Assembly (NCBI RefSeq): GCF_000348945.1
Contig: NZ_AOCK01000001.1
Coordinates: 1 to 64,000 of the forward strand
From: Paeniglutamicibacter gangotriensis Lz1y
GTDB lineage: Bacteria > Actinomycetota > Actinomycetes > Actinomycetales > Micrococcaceae
Length of the DNA stretch: 64,000 nucleotides
Direction of reading: 5' to 3'
The notes beneath the pieces were generated by a model, which was not told where the DNA came from, did not search any database, and saw nothing but the letters and a program-made list of their open reading frames with translations. Positions 1 through 8,063 of this stretch are shown here, piece by piece; positions within the stretch are counted from its first letter, which is position 1; every line of letters begins with the position of its first letter. Both the position numbers and the translations under genes were made by a program.

Positions 1-184
1 TAACTCTACGCGTAACGGGCCGGAATGTCCAAACCGCCTGCTCCCAGCCGGGAAACGACACTAAAGTCCCGGAAACACGTGGCAGGATCGAGGTTTTTGG
101 CCTGAAATTCACCCATTTGCCACAAAGCTACTTGTGAGCGCTGCGTCACACTAGTCTCTCGACTTCGGTCATAGACTGAAAAGC
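1..184 (+). other. Upstream region of the first gene; possible leaderless promoter
   Basis: No gene is seen here. A TAGACT hexamer at 172-177 ends seven bases before the ATG at 185, and no Shine-Dalgarno sequence precedes that ATG. This fits a leaderless transcript starting at the ATG. No convincing -35 box is visible. The promoter call is inference. Confidence 0.3.
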
Positions 185-1198
185 ATGCTTGAACTTCCAG
201 AAAACGACGCCCACGGGACCCGACCCGAGAATAAGTTGCAAGAAGCTCTCGGTTATACCGAACCCATCTTCAACGCTTCCATGGCCGGGGCCGCCGGTGG
301 CTCCTTGGCCGCCGCCGTCTCTGTGGCGGGCGGCTTTGGCATGTTGGGGATTGGCGGCTCCAGCACCAAGGAGTGGATCGATCAGGAAGCGAGCCTCGCT
401 GCCTCGACCGGCCATTCCTGGGGTGCCGGCCTGATGGCTTGGGTTTTGGCCAAGAACCTCGATCCCCTGGAACAGGTACTTGCCCATGGTCCTTCCTTTA
501 TCTGCGTCAGCTTCGGGGATCCCGGCCCCGCCGCCTCATTGGCCCATGAGGCAGGCGTCATGGTCGGGATGCAGGTCGGCAATGCTGCGGAGTTGGCCCG
601 TGCCCTGGAAGACGACATCGACGTGGTGATCTGCCGTGGCAATGAAGGTGGCGGACACGGGCGCAACGAGGTCTCTACCCTGCCCCTACTCCAACTAGCG
701 CTTCAACAGACCGCCAAGCCGGTGATCGCCGCCGGGGGTCTGGCCACAGCCGCGGGCGTTGCAGCAGTTTTGGGTGCCGGGGCCGCCGCGGCTTGGATCG
801 GCACACGCTTTGCAGCGGCCACCGAATCCATGAGCCACGCGAACGTCAAGGAAGCCATCGGTACCGCCGGAATGGATGACACCATCTACACCCGCGCGTT
901 CGACATTGCCCAAAGAATTGATTGGCCGGTCGAATACGGCGGCCGGGCCCTGCGCAACGACTTCAGCGACACCTGGGCAGCAGACCTCGAGAAGCTCGGT
1001 GAAGCCGTCGCATCAAGCGACGCCCTCACCGATTCCATCAATGAGGCTCGTACGAAGGCTGATACTTCCTTGGCGCCGGTGTTCGCCGGCCAAGCCGCCG
1101 GACTTTCGCGCACGGGGCAAAGCGCCGCACAGATCATGGCCGACCTGGCGGGGTTCCGTGAAGTGCTGGACCGATCCGCCCGGCGCTGGAGGTTGTGA
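185..1198 (+). CDS. Nitronate monooxygenase (2-nitropropane dioxygenase family)
   Basis: FMN-dependent TIM-barrel enzyme of the NMO/2-NPD family, 337 aa, about the family length. Members oxidise alkyl nitronates, including the toxin propionate-3-nitronate, with oxygen. Visible signatures are the N-terminal LAAAV-SVAGGFGMLG stretch, the GNEGGGHGR segment that holds the family's conserved active-site glycine/histidine region, and AAGGLATAAGVAAVLGAGA followed by WIGTRF, which forms the FMN phosphate-binding end. It is monocistronic and converges on panC, with only 22 bases between the stop codons. The physiological substrate cannot be read from sequence; some members act as flavin-dependent enoyl reductases. 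No SD precedes the start, so translation may be leaderless. Confidence 0.88.
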   Translation: MLELPENDAHGTRPENKLQEALGYTEPIFNASMAGAAGGSLAAAVSVAGGFGMLGIGGSSTKEWIDQEASLAASTGHSWGAGLMAWVLAKNLDPLEQVLAHGPSFICVSFGDPGPAASLAHEAGVMVGMQVGNAAELARALEDDIDVVICRGNEGGGHGRNEVSTLPLLQLALQQTAKPVIAAGGLATAAGVAAVLGAGAAAAWIGTRFAAATESMSHANVKEAIGTAGMDDTIYTRAFDIAQRIDWPVEYGGRALRNDFSDTWAADLEKLGEAVASSDALTDSINEARTKADTSLAPVFAGQAAGLSRTGQSAAQIMADLAGFREVLDRSARRWRL

Positions 1199-1220
1199 GC
1201 ACCGGCAGGGAGCCGGTGCG

Positions 1221-2156
1221 TCAGTAACCCAACCTCATGTTGTCGATCAGTCGCACCCCGCCGACCTCCGCCGCAACTAATAGCAGCCCTTCCCCGGTGA
1301 AGGGGGTGTCTTGGCAGTTGAAGGCCAGTTCCTGCAAGGTTCGCGGGTCGACCAGTTCGAAGTAGTCGAGCTCGACCTGCGGCTCCATCTCGAAGAGTCC
1401 CACCGCGTCCTCAAGGTACAACGGCTCGTGACGGTCGGCCCGCTCCTTGACCAGGAGAAGTGCCCGGTGAATCACCAGGGCGGCCTTCGCCTGTTCTGGG
1501 GTGAGCAGCTGGTTCCGGCTGGAGAGGGCCAGCCCTTCGGCGGTTCGCATGATCGGAACCGAGCGGACGTCGACCGGGTAGTTCAGATCCGCGACCATGC
1601 GGTTGATCAGCACCAGCTGCTGGGCGTCCTTCGCACCGAAGTAGGCCCGATAGGCCACCGGTCTACCCACGGAAGCAGGCGGCATCGAATAATGCAGCAG
1701 CTTGGCCACCACCGCCAGCATTCCGTCAAAGTGCCCGGGGCGCGAGGCCCCCTCAAATTTCTCCCCCAACGCCCCGGAATCGATTTTCACCAACGGGCGG
1801 CCATCGGGGTAGACCTCTTCGTCGCCGGGGACAAAAACGATGTCCGCACCGGCACGGGCCAAGATCTCCATATCCGCGTCTAGGGTACGTGGGTAGCTCT
1901 CAAAATCGTGTTCATCGTTGAACTGCAATTCGTTCACGAAGATGCTGACCACGAGCACGTCGTTTTGCTCCCGGGCCGTGGACACCAGAGACTCATGTCC
2001 CGAATGCAGCGCCCCCATGGTGGGGACCAGACCCAAGGTCGCGGCAGTTCCGGAGGGCGCCAGTGCTTCGATCTCCCGGGCGATGGCCGCGGAAAGTTCG
2101 GCGGTGGTGGTAACGATGTGCGGGGCCCTGAGGGCCGGGGCTGCTGTTGTGCTCAC
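1221..2156 (-). CDS. panC: Pantothenate synthetase (pantoate--beta-alanine ligase)
   Basis: Last step of pantothenate synthesis: ATP-dependent condensation of pantoate with beta-alanine in the cytoplasm. The nucleotidyl-transferase HIGH-like motif is seen as [37 protein letters not shown] and GLALSSRN are the other conserved blocks of the family. The length (311 aa) fits. FVNELQF replaces the more common FVNP-QF, so the conserved proline is absent. It is the last gene of the minus-strand folate/pantothenate block, 37 bases after the DUF2520 gene. That gene belongs to a family often annotated near PanE-like dehydrogenases, so a pantothenate-related pairing is plausible. Confidence 0.95.
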   Translation of the reverse strand: MSTTAAPALRAPHIVTTTAELSAAIAREIEALAPSGTAATLGLVPTMGALHSGHESLVSTAREQNDVLVVSIFVNELQFNDEHDFESYPRTLDADMEILARAGADIVFVPGDEEVYPDGRPLVKIDSGALGEKFEGASRPGHFDGMLAVVAKLLHYSMPPASVGRPVAYRAYFGAKDAQQLVLINRMVADLNYPVDVRSVPIMRTAEGLALSSRNQLLTPEQAKAALVIHRALLLVKERADRHEPLYLEDAVGLFEMEPQVELDYFELVDPRTLQELAFNCQDTPFTGEGLLLVAAEVGGVRLIDNMRLGY

Positions 2157-2193
2157 GGGCCCAGTTTATCCACCCCGTCGGCAACCGTTGGTT

Positions 2194-3081
2194 TTAGTGG
2201 CCCAGTGCGGCCAGGATCCCGGCAAGGGTGTGCTCGTTGATTAGTCCCCGCGCGTGGGCCCGCAGTGCGGTGGCCCGGCTCATCGCCAGGTACGCCTCCC
2301 GCGTGTCTTCGTCGATCGCCTCGTCGGCCAGCGCCGCCCGGTGGGATTCGATAGTTTGGATATCCCCGCGGGCCACCGGCCCGGTCAGGGCACCTTCTCC
2401 GGAGGCCAACGCGTTTTCCAGCGAGGCGCGCATCAGCGCCGAGAGCATCCGTTCGGGGTGCTCGACGCCGATCCCGGCCAGGATGCCCGCGGATTGCCCG
2501 GCCACTGTCACCAAGTGGTTGGAGGCGTGGGACAGTGCCGCATGGTATTTCACCCGGTCGGCCTCGGCAATCACCACCGGCTCCCCGCCCATCTCCACCA
2601 CCAGGGCCTGGGCGATGGGCAGCACCATGTTCGAGGCGCTGACCCCGAAGACGCAATCGCCCAGTCGTTCCAGGTCCATGCTCATCCCGGTGAACGTCAT
2701 GGCCGGGTGCACGGCCAACCCGATGGCGCCGGCGGCCGAGGCCGGAGCCAGGACTTCGGTGCCGTAGCGTCCGGCGGTGTGCAGCACCAGTTGGCCGGCC
2801 TGCCAGTGCCCCGCCTTGGCCAAGCCTGAGACCAGCTCGGCCAAGGCGTCGTCGGGAACGGCTAGGATCACCAGTTCGGCGCGGCGCAGGATCTCGGGGA
2901 TCGGCAGCACCGGCACCCCGGGAAGCAGCATTTCCGCGCGTTCGCGTGAGGTCTCGGAGACCGCATGGACGCCGACGATCTGGTGCTCGGCGGCGCGCAA
3001 GGCTGCACCCAGCACCGCGCCGACCTTACCTGCACCGATGACCCCGACGCCCAGGCGTCCAGGTTTCCCCGTGGTGATCAT
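2194..3081 (-). CDS. Rossmann-fold DUF2520 domain protein
   Basis: 295 aa. The N-terminus has a clear NAD(P)-binding glycine motif, GVGVIGAGKVGAVLG, at about residues 10-24. A C-terminal helical half resembles ketopantoate-reductase/6PGDH-type dehydrogenases (Rossmann-like plus DUF2520 architecture). Its start codon overlaps the stop of the upstream PH-domain gene (ATGA), and panC follows at 37 bases, so the three are probably co-transcribed. DUF2520 proteins have no settled reaction. The position directly before panC makes a ketopantoate-reductase-like role attractive, but this is inference. Confidence 0.85.
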   Translation of the reverse strand: MITTGKPGRLGVGVIGAGKVGAVLGAALRAAEHQIVGVHAVSETSRERAEMLLPGVPVLPIPEILRRAELVILAVPDDALAELVSGLAKAGHWQAGQLVLHTAGRYGTEVLAPASAAGAIGLAVHPAMTFTGMSMDLERLGDCVFGVSASNMVLPIAQALVVEMGGEPVVIAEADRVKYHAALSHASNHLVTVAGQSAGILAGIGVEHPERMLSALMRASLENALASGEGALTGPVARGDIQTIESHRAALADEAIDEDTREAYLAMSRATALRAHARGLINEHTLAGILAALGH

Positions 3082-4607
3082 GCGTCCCCCAGCCAGTGGT
3101 TTGAATCGGTTTGTTTGCGTGCCGCGGCGGCGCGGTCGGCCTGTTCCAGAAACAGTTCACGGCCCACTGCTACATCGAGCTGGTGCACCAGCGGCGATAC
3201 CGGCCCGGAAATCGTGGCCAGTGACAGGTCCAGGACCCCGAAGCGGCGTGCCAGCGGCCCCTGGCGCAGCATCAGGCCCTGGGTCCTGGCGTGCGGGACG
3301 ATGGCCAGGGTGCGGTGCAGTGCACCGTTGCGTGCCACCAACGCGGTATCGGTCAGGGCGTAACCCTGCCGCTTGTAGGCCAGCGGGGAGAGCGGGCGGA
3401 TCTTGGTCGGGGACACCACGAACCCCGCCGTGGTGCCCGCACCGTTGATGGCTGAGGCGAAGAATTCGCGCGGGGCCTCCACGCCGGGATCCGGCAGTAC
3501 CACCGAGAGCACCGCCAACACGTCTTCGTAGCTTCCTACCGGCAGCAGTACACTGCGTTCCTGCGCCTCGTTGCCAGCCCCGCCGATGCCCGCGACATTC
3601 ACCGCGACCTTGTACCACCCCAGCTTGCGCCAGAAGAACGGGGCGGAGACTTTAATGGCCGCCACCCGCCCCGGTGGAACCGTCTGGTGGCGGGTGTCCA
3701 ACAGCCCGTAGCTCAACCGCAGCCCGTCCGCGCTGGCGGCGGCCTTGAAGTTGTATCCGGTGTTCAGGTTGTTCCACAACGCCCCGGCCATGCCCAGGAA
3801 GGCAGGCAGCAGGTAAAACGGTGCAAAGCCCTCGAACATCGACATGCCGATGCCCAGGCCGATGAGGCCCGCGATCATGATCATGGTGCTGGGGCGCAGC
3901 AGAATCGAGCCGATGAGCCGGCCGACGGGTACCGCGGCGACCACGCGTTCGCTGGCGCCCAGGCCCTGGGCCGCTGCAGGCTGCGGGGCCTCGGGCGGGG
4001 TCTCGATGCCGGTGCCGTGTCCGGGCGCAGGTTCCGTGAGGGGCGCAGGAGCCGCGGGGTCCTTCAACCCTGCCGCGCGCGCCAGGATCTCGTTGCGCAG
4101 CTGATGCGCCTCGGAAAGTTTGACGAAGGCCAGGTTCATGGCCGCCGAACCGGAATCCGCCACATCAAAGCGCAGTTCCGCGAGCCCGAAGATGCGGGCC
4201 ACCAGCGGCTGGGCGATGTCGATGGACTGCACCCTGTCGATGCGGGCCTGGCGCTGCTGGCGGAACACGATCCCGGAGTTCACATTCACGTGGCGCTCGG
4301 TGATCTGGTACTTCGTGAACCGCCAGGAGAGGAAGAAACCGAGCAGGATCAGCACCAGTACCCCGGCGCCGATCAGCAGCGAGAGCATCAAGGGCGCCTC
4401 GGAGACCATCTCGGGTCCGGGCGTCGGTTCCTCGTCGCCGAAAAATGAGGAGAGCGTGTTCTGGCCGTAGACAAACGCGATGGCCACCACCGCGAGCCAG
4501 CCGCGGACCAGCGGGGACACGGGGTGCACACGGCGCCACGGCACCGGGGTATCGACGGGTGCCAGATCGTTGGTTTCGTGCGGTTCGGGTGCCTGGTGAT
4601 CGCTCAC
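3078..4607 (-). CDS. Membrane protein with repeated bacterial PH domains (YdbT-like)
   Basis: 509 aa from a GTG start at 4607, which overlaps the preceding PH gene's stop (GTGA). Upstream in-frame codons look non-coding. Hydrophobic pairs occur near residues 30-50 and 70-92 and again at about 205-250. Between and after them are three bPH2-like beta-rich segments, the first beginning near YQITERHVNVNSGIVFR, the second near LRLSYGLLDTRHQ and the third near YALTDTALVARNGALHRT. A Pro/Ala-rich linker separates the first from the rest. YdbS/YdbT pairs are membrane proteins of uncertain function, in Bacillus linked to resistance to certain bacteriocins. The pairing is retained here. No enzymatic motif is visible. 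Confidence 0.85.
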   Translation of the reverse strand: MSDHQAPEPHETNDLAPVDTPVPWRRVHPVSPLVRGWLAVVAIAFVYGQNTLSSFFGDEEPTPGPEMVSEAPLMLSLLIGAGVLVLILLGFFLSWRFTKYQITERHVNVNSGIVFRQQRQARIDRVQSIDIAQPLVARIFGLAELRFDVADSGSAAMNLAFVKLSEAHQLRNEILARAAGLKDPAAPAPLTEPAPGHGTGIETPPEAPQPAAAQGLGASERVVAAVPVGRLIGSILLRPSTMIMIAGLIGLGIGMSMFEGFAPFYLLPAFLGMAGALWNNLNTGYNFKAAASADGLRLSYGLLDTRHQTVPPGRVAAIKVSAPFFWRKLGWYKVAVNVAGIGGAGNEAQERSVLLPVGSYEDVLAVLSVVLPDPGVEAPREFFASAINGAGTTAGFVVSPTKIRPLSPLAYKRQGYALTDTALVARNGALHRTLAIVPHARTQGLMLRQGPLARRFGVLDLSLATISGPVSPLVHQLDVAVGRELFLEQADRAAAARKQTDSNHWLGDA

Positions 4608-5116
4608 AGTCCGGCCAATCGCGATTCGCCGCGGGCCGCAAGCGCCTCGCGCAACCGGGTGCCCTCGCTCAAGGGGAGTCCGGGGATGTCCGCGGTGGCA
4701 TCCGCCGCGGCGGTGTGCAGCTTGACCTTGCACAGGCCAAGCATCCTATCGATCGGGCCCACGGCCACGTCGATGAATTGCATCCGCCCGTAGGGAACCA
4801 CCAGCACCTTTTGGAACATCAACCCGTGGCGCACCAACAGGTCGTCCTCGCGTTCGGCATAGCCAATGGCCGCCACTTGGCGCGGGATCAGCACCATACG
4901 GATGATATCGATCAGCAGCATGAGACCGGGGATGACGATGGCCAACCAGAGCGGGAATCCTTCCCATACCCCGGTGAGGTGCAGGACCAGTGGCGCACAG
5001 AGCGCCAGTAGCGTCAGCAGCGCGCCGATGCCCCATCCCACCAGGCGCACCTTGGTGTAGCTGGGGGACACCCGGGTCCAGTGGATCCCGGCCGGGTCAA
5101 TTGGTTCCTGCGGCAT
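4604..5116 (-). CDS. Small PH-domain membrane protein (YdbS-like)
   Basis: 170 aa from the ATG at 5116, preceded by an AAGGA-type SD; the longer reading frame upstream overlaps the DUF3180 gene too far. Two adjacent hydrophobic segments (GWGIGALLTLLALCAPLVL and the following ALVG-like stretch) are followed by a bPH2 domain that begins around the YAEREDDLLVRHGLMFQK segment and contains the typical VVPYGRMQFIDV strand. The start overlaps DUF3180 by 20 bases and the stop overlaps the next PH gene, so translation is probably coupled. Together with its neighbour it forms the YdbS-YdbT pair. Function unknown. Confidence 0.85.
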   Translation of the reverse strand: MPQEPIDPAGIHWTRVSPSYTKVRLVGWGIGALLTLLALCAPLVLHLTGVWEGFPLWLAIVIPGLMLLIDIIRMVLIPRQVAAIGYAEREDDLLVRHGLMFQKVLVVPYGRMQFIDVAVGPIDRMLGLCKVKLHTAAADATADIPGLPLSEGTRLREALAARGESRLAGL

Positions 5117-5597
5117 AACCTTGATCGTCCTTGCCCTTGGTCTTGGCCTCCGGGTCGGAAGGATCCTCCGGGGGCAGCTTGCAGAACTGTTCCACAACCC
5201 ATCCCACGATAACCATCACCAGCGCTCCACCGATCATCACCAAGGATGATTTAACCACTGACGAGCTCATCGGCGCCGAGGCGAGCAGGCCCAAAAGGAT
5301 CCCGCCATGCCATCCGGCGATCGTGGTTCCGGCGTACACGCTGGCCTGGGCCAGCACCAGGGTGCGGGCCGCAGCGATCGGGTTCACCCGCTTCTGGGTC
5401 CGCCCGGAGGTGAAGGCCTTGATCCGGATGCCCATGATCAGGGTGAACAGCGCGGCAGCGCCCATGGTCACCAGCGAGGTCCAGTGCAGCACCGGTACCG
5501 GGTAGCCCTGGGTGGTGGCAACGATCTGCAGGCCGTAGCCGGCCACCACACCGATCACCAACACCGTGAAAACCCACAAGGGCCGCAAGGAATTCAT
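5097..5597 (-). CDS. DUF3180 family membrane protein
   Basis: 166 aa with four predicted membrane segments: near residues 5-25, 40-60, 85-110 and 115-135. The hydrophilic tail is rich in Glu, Asp and Lys. It matches the actinobacterial DUF3180 family, which characteristically lies directly downstream of folK, as here (3 bases between folK stop and this ATG). No function is known. Its position between folate genes and a PH-domain pair suggests operon membership rather than a known folate role. Confidence 0.85.
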   Translation of the reverse strand: MNSLRPLWVFTVLVIGVVAGYGLQIVATTQGYPVPVLHWTSLVTMGAAALFTLIMGIRIKAFTSGRTQKRVNPIAAARTLVLAQASVYAGTTIAGWHGGILLGLLASAPMSSSVVKSSLVMIGGALVMVIVGWVVEQFCKLPPEDPSDPEAKTKGKDDQGYAAGTN

Positions 5598-5600
5598 GCT

Positions 5601-6086
5601 TCAGGCCTCCAGGCGGCGGACGCCGGGTGTGTCTGCCGCGGCCGCGGCAAGCTGTGCCACCGGGATTCCTGCGAGCATCGCCTCAGGTTCCATCCAGGAC
5701 CAGGGCACCAGCACGAATCCGCGTATCGCTGCCCGCGGGTGCGGCAGCGTCAGCACCTCATCCTCGCTCACGCACGTCCCGTAGGTGATCACGTCGATGT
5801 CTACGGTGCGCGGACCCCAGCGCACCTCGCGGGTACGGTGGTGGGCCGCCTCGATGCGCTGGCACGCGGCCAGCAACTCAAGCGGTTCCAGCACGGTGTC
5901 CAGGCGCAGCACCAGGTTCAGGAAGTCCGGTTGATCCGCGGGCCCGCCCACCGGTTTGGTCACCGCAATCTCCGAGACCGCGCGCACCTCGATGCCCGCG
6001 GTGGCGCCGAGCTCGGCGACCGCGTCACCGAGCGTTGAGGCGCGTTCGCCCAGGTTCGAGCCCAGGGCCAACAGGCACGAGACCAT
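5601..6086 (-). CDS. folK: 2-amino-4-hydroxy-6-hydroxymethyldihydropteridine diphosphokinase (HPPK)
   Basis: Transfers pyrophosphate from ATP to 6-hydroxymethyl-dihydropterin in folate synthesis. Conserved blocks are LALGSNLGER at the N-terminus, the RWGPRTVDIDVITYG catalytic/metal segment and LPHPRAAIRGFVLVPW. 161 aa from the ATG at 6086, which has a GGGAG sequence eight bases upstream. A GTG at 6095 overlapping the folB stop is an alternative start (164 aa). Lies between folB and DUF3180 in the folEPBK run. Confidence 0.94.
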   Translation of the reverse strand: MVSCLLALGSNLGERASTLGDAVAELGATAGIEVRAVSEIAVTKPVGGPADQPDFLNLVLRLDTVLEPLELLAACQRIEAAHHRTREVRWGPRTVDIDVITYGTCVSEDEVLTLPHPRAAIRGFVLVPWSWMEPEAMLAGIPVAQLAAAAADTPGVRRLEA

Positions 6087-6091
6087 GGGTT

Positions 6092-6460
6092 TCACTCCCG
6101 TTCGCGGTAGATGTGGATGGTGACGTCGGAGAACGTCACGGTGATCGGGGCCTGGGGTTTGTGCACGATGACCTCGACCGCGCTCACGGTGCTAAAGCCG
6201 GCCAGGATCGCCGCGGCACTCTTTTCCGCCAGCGTTTCAATCAGGTCCCAGGGCCCGTCCTGGATCTGGGCGACCACCAGCTCACCGAGTTCCCCGTAGT
6301 GCGCGGTGTCGGCGACGTCGTCGCTGGCCGCTGCCTGACGGATGTCGGTGTGCAGCACCACGTCGAGGGTGAAGGGCTGCCCGTCGCGTTTCTCGTGCTC
6401 GAACACGCCGTGGTGGCCGATGGCGGTAATCCCCGCCAGGGTGATGGTGTCGGTGCGCAT
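6092..6460 (-). CDS. folB: Dihydroneopterin aldolase
   Basis: Converts 7,8-dihydroneopterin to 6-hydroxymethyl-dihydropterin and glycolaldehyde. 122 aa from the ATG at 6460; the frame is open further upstream but that part is low-quality coding over folP. Typical DHNA signatures: GITAIGHHGVFEHEKRDGQ at the N-terminus, a YGELGELVVAQI-type helix, the conserved DLIETLAEK segment carrying the substrate-binding Glu, and the V-VHKPQAPI strand near the end. It overlaps or abuts folK downstream and follows folP by 31 bases. Confidence 0.94.
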   Translation of the reverse strand: MRTDTITLAGITAIGHHGVFEHEKRDGQPFTLDVVLHTDIRQAAASDDVADTAHYGELGELVVAQIQDGPWDLIETLAEKSAAAILAGFSTVSAVEVIVHKPQAPITVTFSDVTIHIYRERE

Positions 6461-6491
6461 GGTGCTGCCAGGTCCCCCTCGTTGGTGGTGC

Positions 6492-7409
6492 TTAGTGTGC
6501 CGGGACGCTGGTTGCGGACAAGGCGGTGGCGACCTTGACGGCGTCCAGATTGCCCGGGACGTCGTGGACGCGCACGCCCCAGGCGCCGTTGGCTGCGACC
6601 AGTGCACTGGTCGCCGCGGTGGCGGCATCGCGGGCGCCCGGCGCCGCCGGCTTCCCATCCACCGTCAACAAGGCGCCGAGGAAGCGTTTGCGGCTGGTGC
6701 CCACCAGCACGCGGTGGCCCAGGGCGGTGAAGCGGTCCAGGGCCCGCAGCAGCTCCCAGTTGTGCTCGTGGTCCTTGGCGAAGCCGAGTCCCGGATCCAG
6801 GATCAGCTGTTCGGGGGCCACACCCGCGGCGACGAAGGTGTCGCGCAGCTTCAGCATCTCGGTGAGCACCTCGGCCACGACGTCGGTGTAGTTTGCCTCG
6901 GTGGTCATCGAGGCGGCGTCCCCGCGGCGGTGCATCAGCACGTACGGGGCGCCGCTTTGGGCGATCAGCGCAGGCATGTCCGGCTCGTGGGTCAGGCCCG
7001 AGACATCGTTGATGATGTGGGCGCCGGCCGCCAGCGCGGCCCGGGCGGTGGAGGTGTGCATGGTGTCCACCGAGATGATGGCCCCGGCCTTGGCCAGCGC
7101 GGTGATCACCGGCAGGATGCGTTCCTGTTCCACGGCCGGGTCCACCGGTTCGGCGCCTGGACGGGTGGATTCCCCGCCGACGTCGATGATGTCGGCCCCG
7201 CCGTAGTGCATGCGCAGCCCGTGGCTGATGGCCTCGTCGGTGGTGGCGTACTTCCCGCCGTCGGAAAAGGAATCCTCGGTGATGTTCAGGATGCCCATGA
7301 CCAGGGTGCGGCCGGTGGGCAGGTCCGCCAGGGTGCGGGCGATGGATTTCTTGATGACCGGCAGCGGGCTGGTGGCCGGCCCGGTTCCGGGGATTGCTCC
7401 AAGCGACAT
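6492..7409 (-). CDS. folP: Dihydropteroate synthase
   Basis: TIM-barrel enzyme condensing hydroxymethyl-dihydropterin pyrophosphate with p-aminobenzoate; the sulfonamide target. 305 aa from the ATG at 7409. Both pterin-binding signatures are present: MGILNITEDSFSDGGKY near residue 30 and GADIIDVGGESTRPGAEPVD about 40 residues later. VLVGTSRKRFLG near residue 250 supplies the Ser-Arg-Lys loop. Starts 11 bases after the folE stop. LNITEDSFSDGG has Glu where many orthologues have Pro (LNVTPDSFSDGG), a mild variation. Confidence 0.95.
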   Translation of the reverse strand: MSLGAIPGTGPATSPLPVIKKSIARTLADLPTGRTLVMGILNITEDSFSDGGKYATTDEAISHGLRMHYGGADIIDVGGESTRPGAEPVDPAVEQERILPVITALAKAGAIISVDTMHTSTARAALAAGAHIINDVSGLTHEPDMPALIAQSGAPYVLMHRRGDAASMTTEANYTDVVAEVLTEMLKLRDTFVAAGVAPEQLILDPGLGFAKDHEHNWELLRALDRFTALGHRVLVGTSRKRFLGALLTVDGKPAAPGARDAATAATSALVAANGAWGVRVHDVPGNLDAVKVATALSATSVPAH

Positions 7410-7420
7410 GGGGGGTCTAC

Positions 7421-8032
7421 CTACTTTCCAAGGATGAGGCTCATGGCCTCGGCACGGGTGGCCGGTTCGCGCAGCTGGCCACGCACCGCGCTGGTGACGG
7501 TCTTGGCGCCGGGTTTGCGGACGCCTCGCATGGACATGCACATGTGTTCGCATTCGATGACGACCATCGCCCCGCGCGGGTTCAGGTGCTCCACCAGCGC
7601 TTCGACGATTTGGGTGGTCAGCCGCTCTTGGACCTGCGGGCGCTTGGCGAAGACCTCGACCAGCCGGGCCAGTTTGCTCAGGCCGGTGACCTTGCCTTCG
7701 GGGCCGGGGATGTATCCGACGTGTGCGGTGCCGTGGAACGGTACCAGGTGGTGCTCGCAGGTCGAGTAGAACGGGATGTCCTTCACCAGTACCAATTCGT
7801 CATGTTCGATGTCGAAGGTGGTGCTCAGGTGGTCGGACGGGTCCTGGTGCAGACCCGCAAAGAACTCGCCGTAGGCCTTGGCCACGCGTTTGGGCGTCTC
7901 AAGCAAGCCGTCGCGGCCAGGGTCCTCGCCAATGGCATAGAGGATTTCCCGCACGGCCTTCTCGATCCGTTCCAGATCCACGCCGCCGGCGCCCTGGACG
8001 TTGTTCTCTTCACGTTGCTCGATCTCGTTCAC
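7421..8032 (-). CDS. folE: GTP cyclohydrolase I
   Basis: First committed step of folate synthesis: GTP to dihydroneopterin triphosphate. 203 aa with a GTG start at 8032. Zinc-binding and catalytic regions are visible: [20 protein letters not shown] contains the Cys/His ligands, and [14 protein letters not shown] contains the second zinc cysteine and Arg; [12 protein letters not shown] follows. 31 bases downstream of ftsH and 11 upstream of folP, so probably one transcript. Confidence 0.96.
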   Translation of the reverse strand: MNEIEQREENNVQGAGGVDLERIEKAVREILYAIGEDPGRDGLLETPKRVAKAYGEFFAGLHQDPSDHLSTTFDIEHDELVLVKDIPFYSTCEHHLVPFHGTAHVGYIPGPEGKVTGLSKLARLVEVFAKRPQVQERLTTQIVEALVEHLNPRGAMVVIECEHMCMSMRGVRKPGAKTVTSAVRGQLREPATRAEAMSLILGK

Positions 8033-8063
8033 GCTTCCGATCCTAACTGGTGTGTGCCGAAGG

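Noticed and set aside
6342-7769. 475-codon frame antisense to folP and folE
   Set aside because: Biased composition; both minus-strand genes are intact with catalytic motifs.
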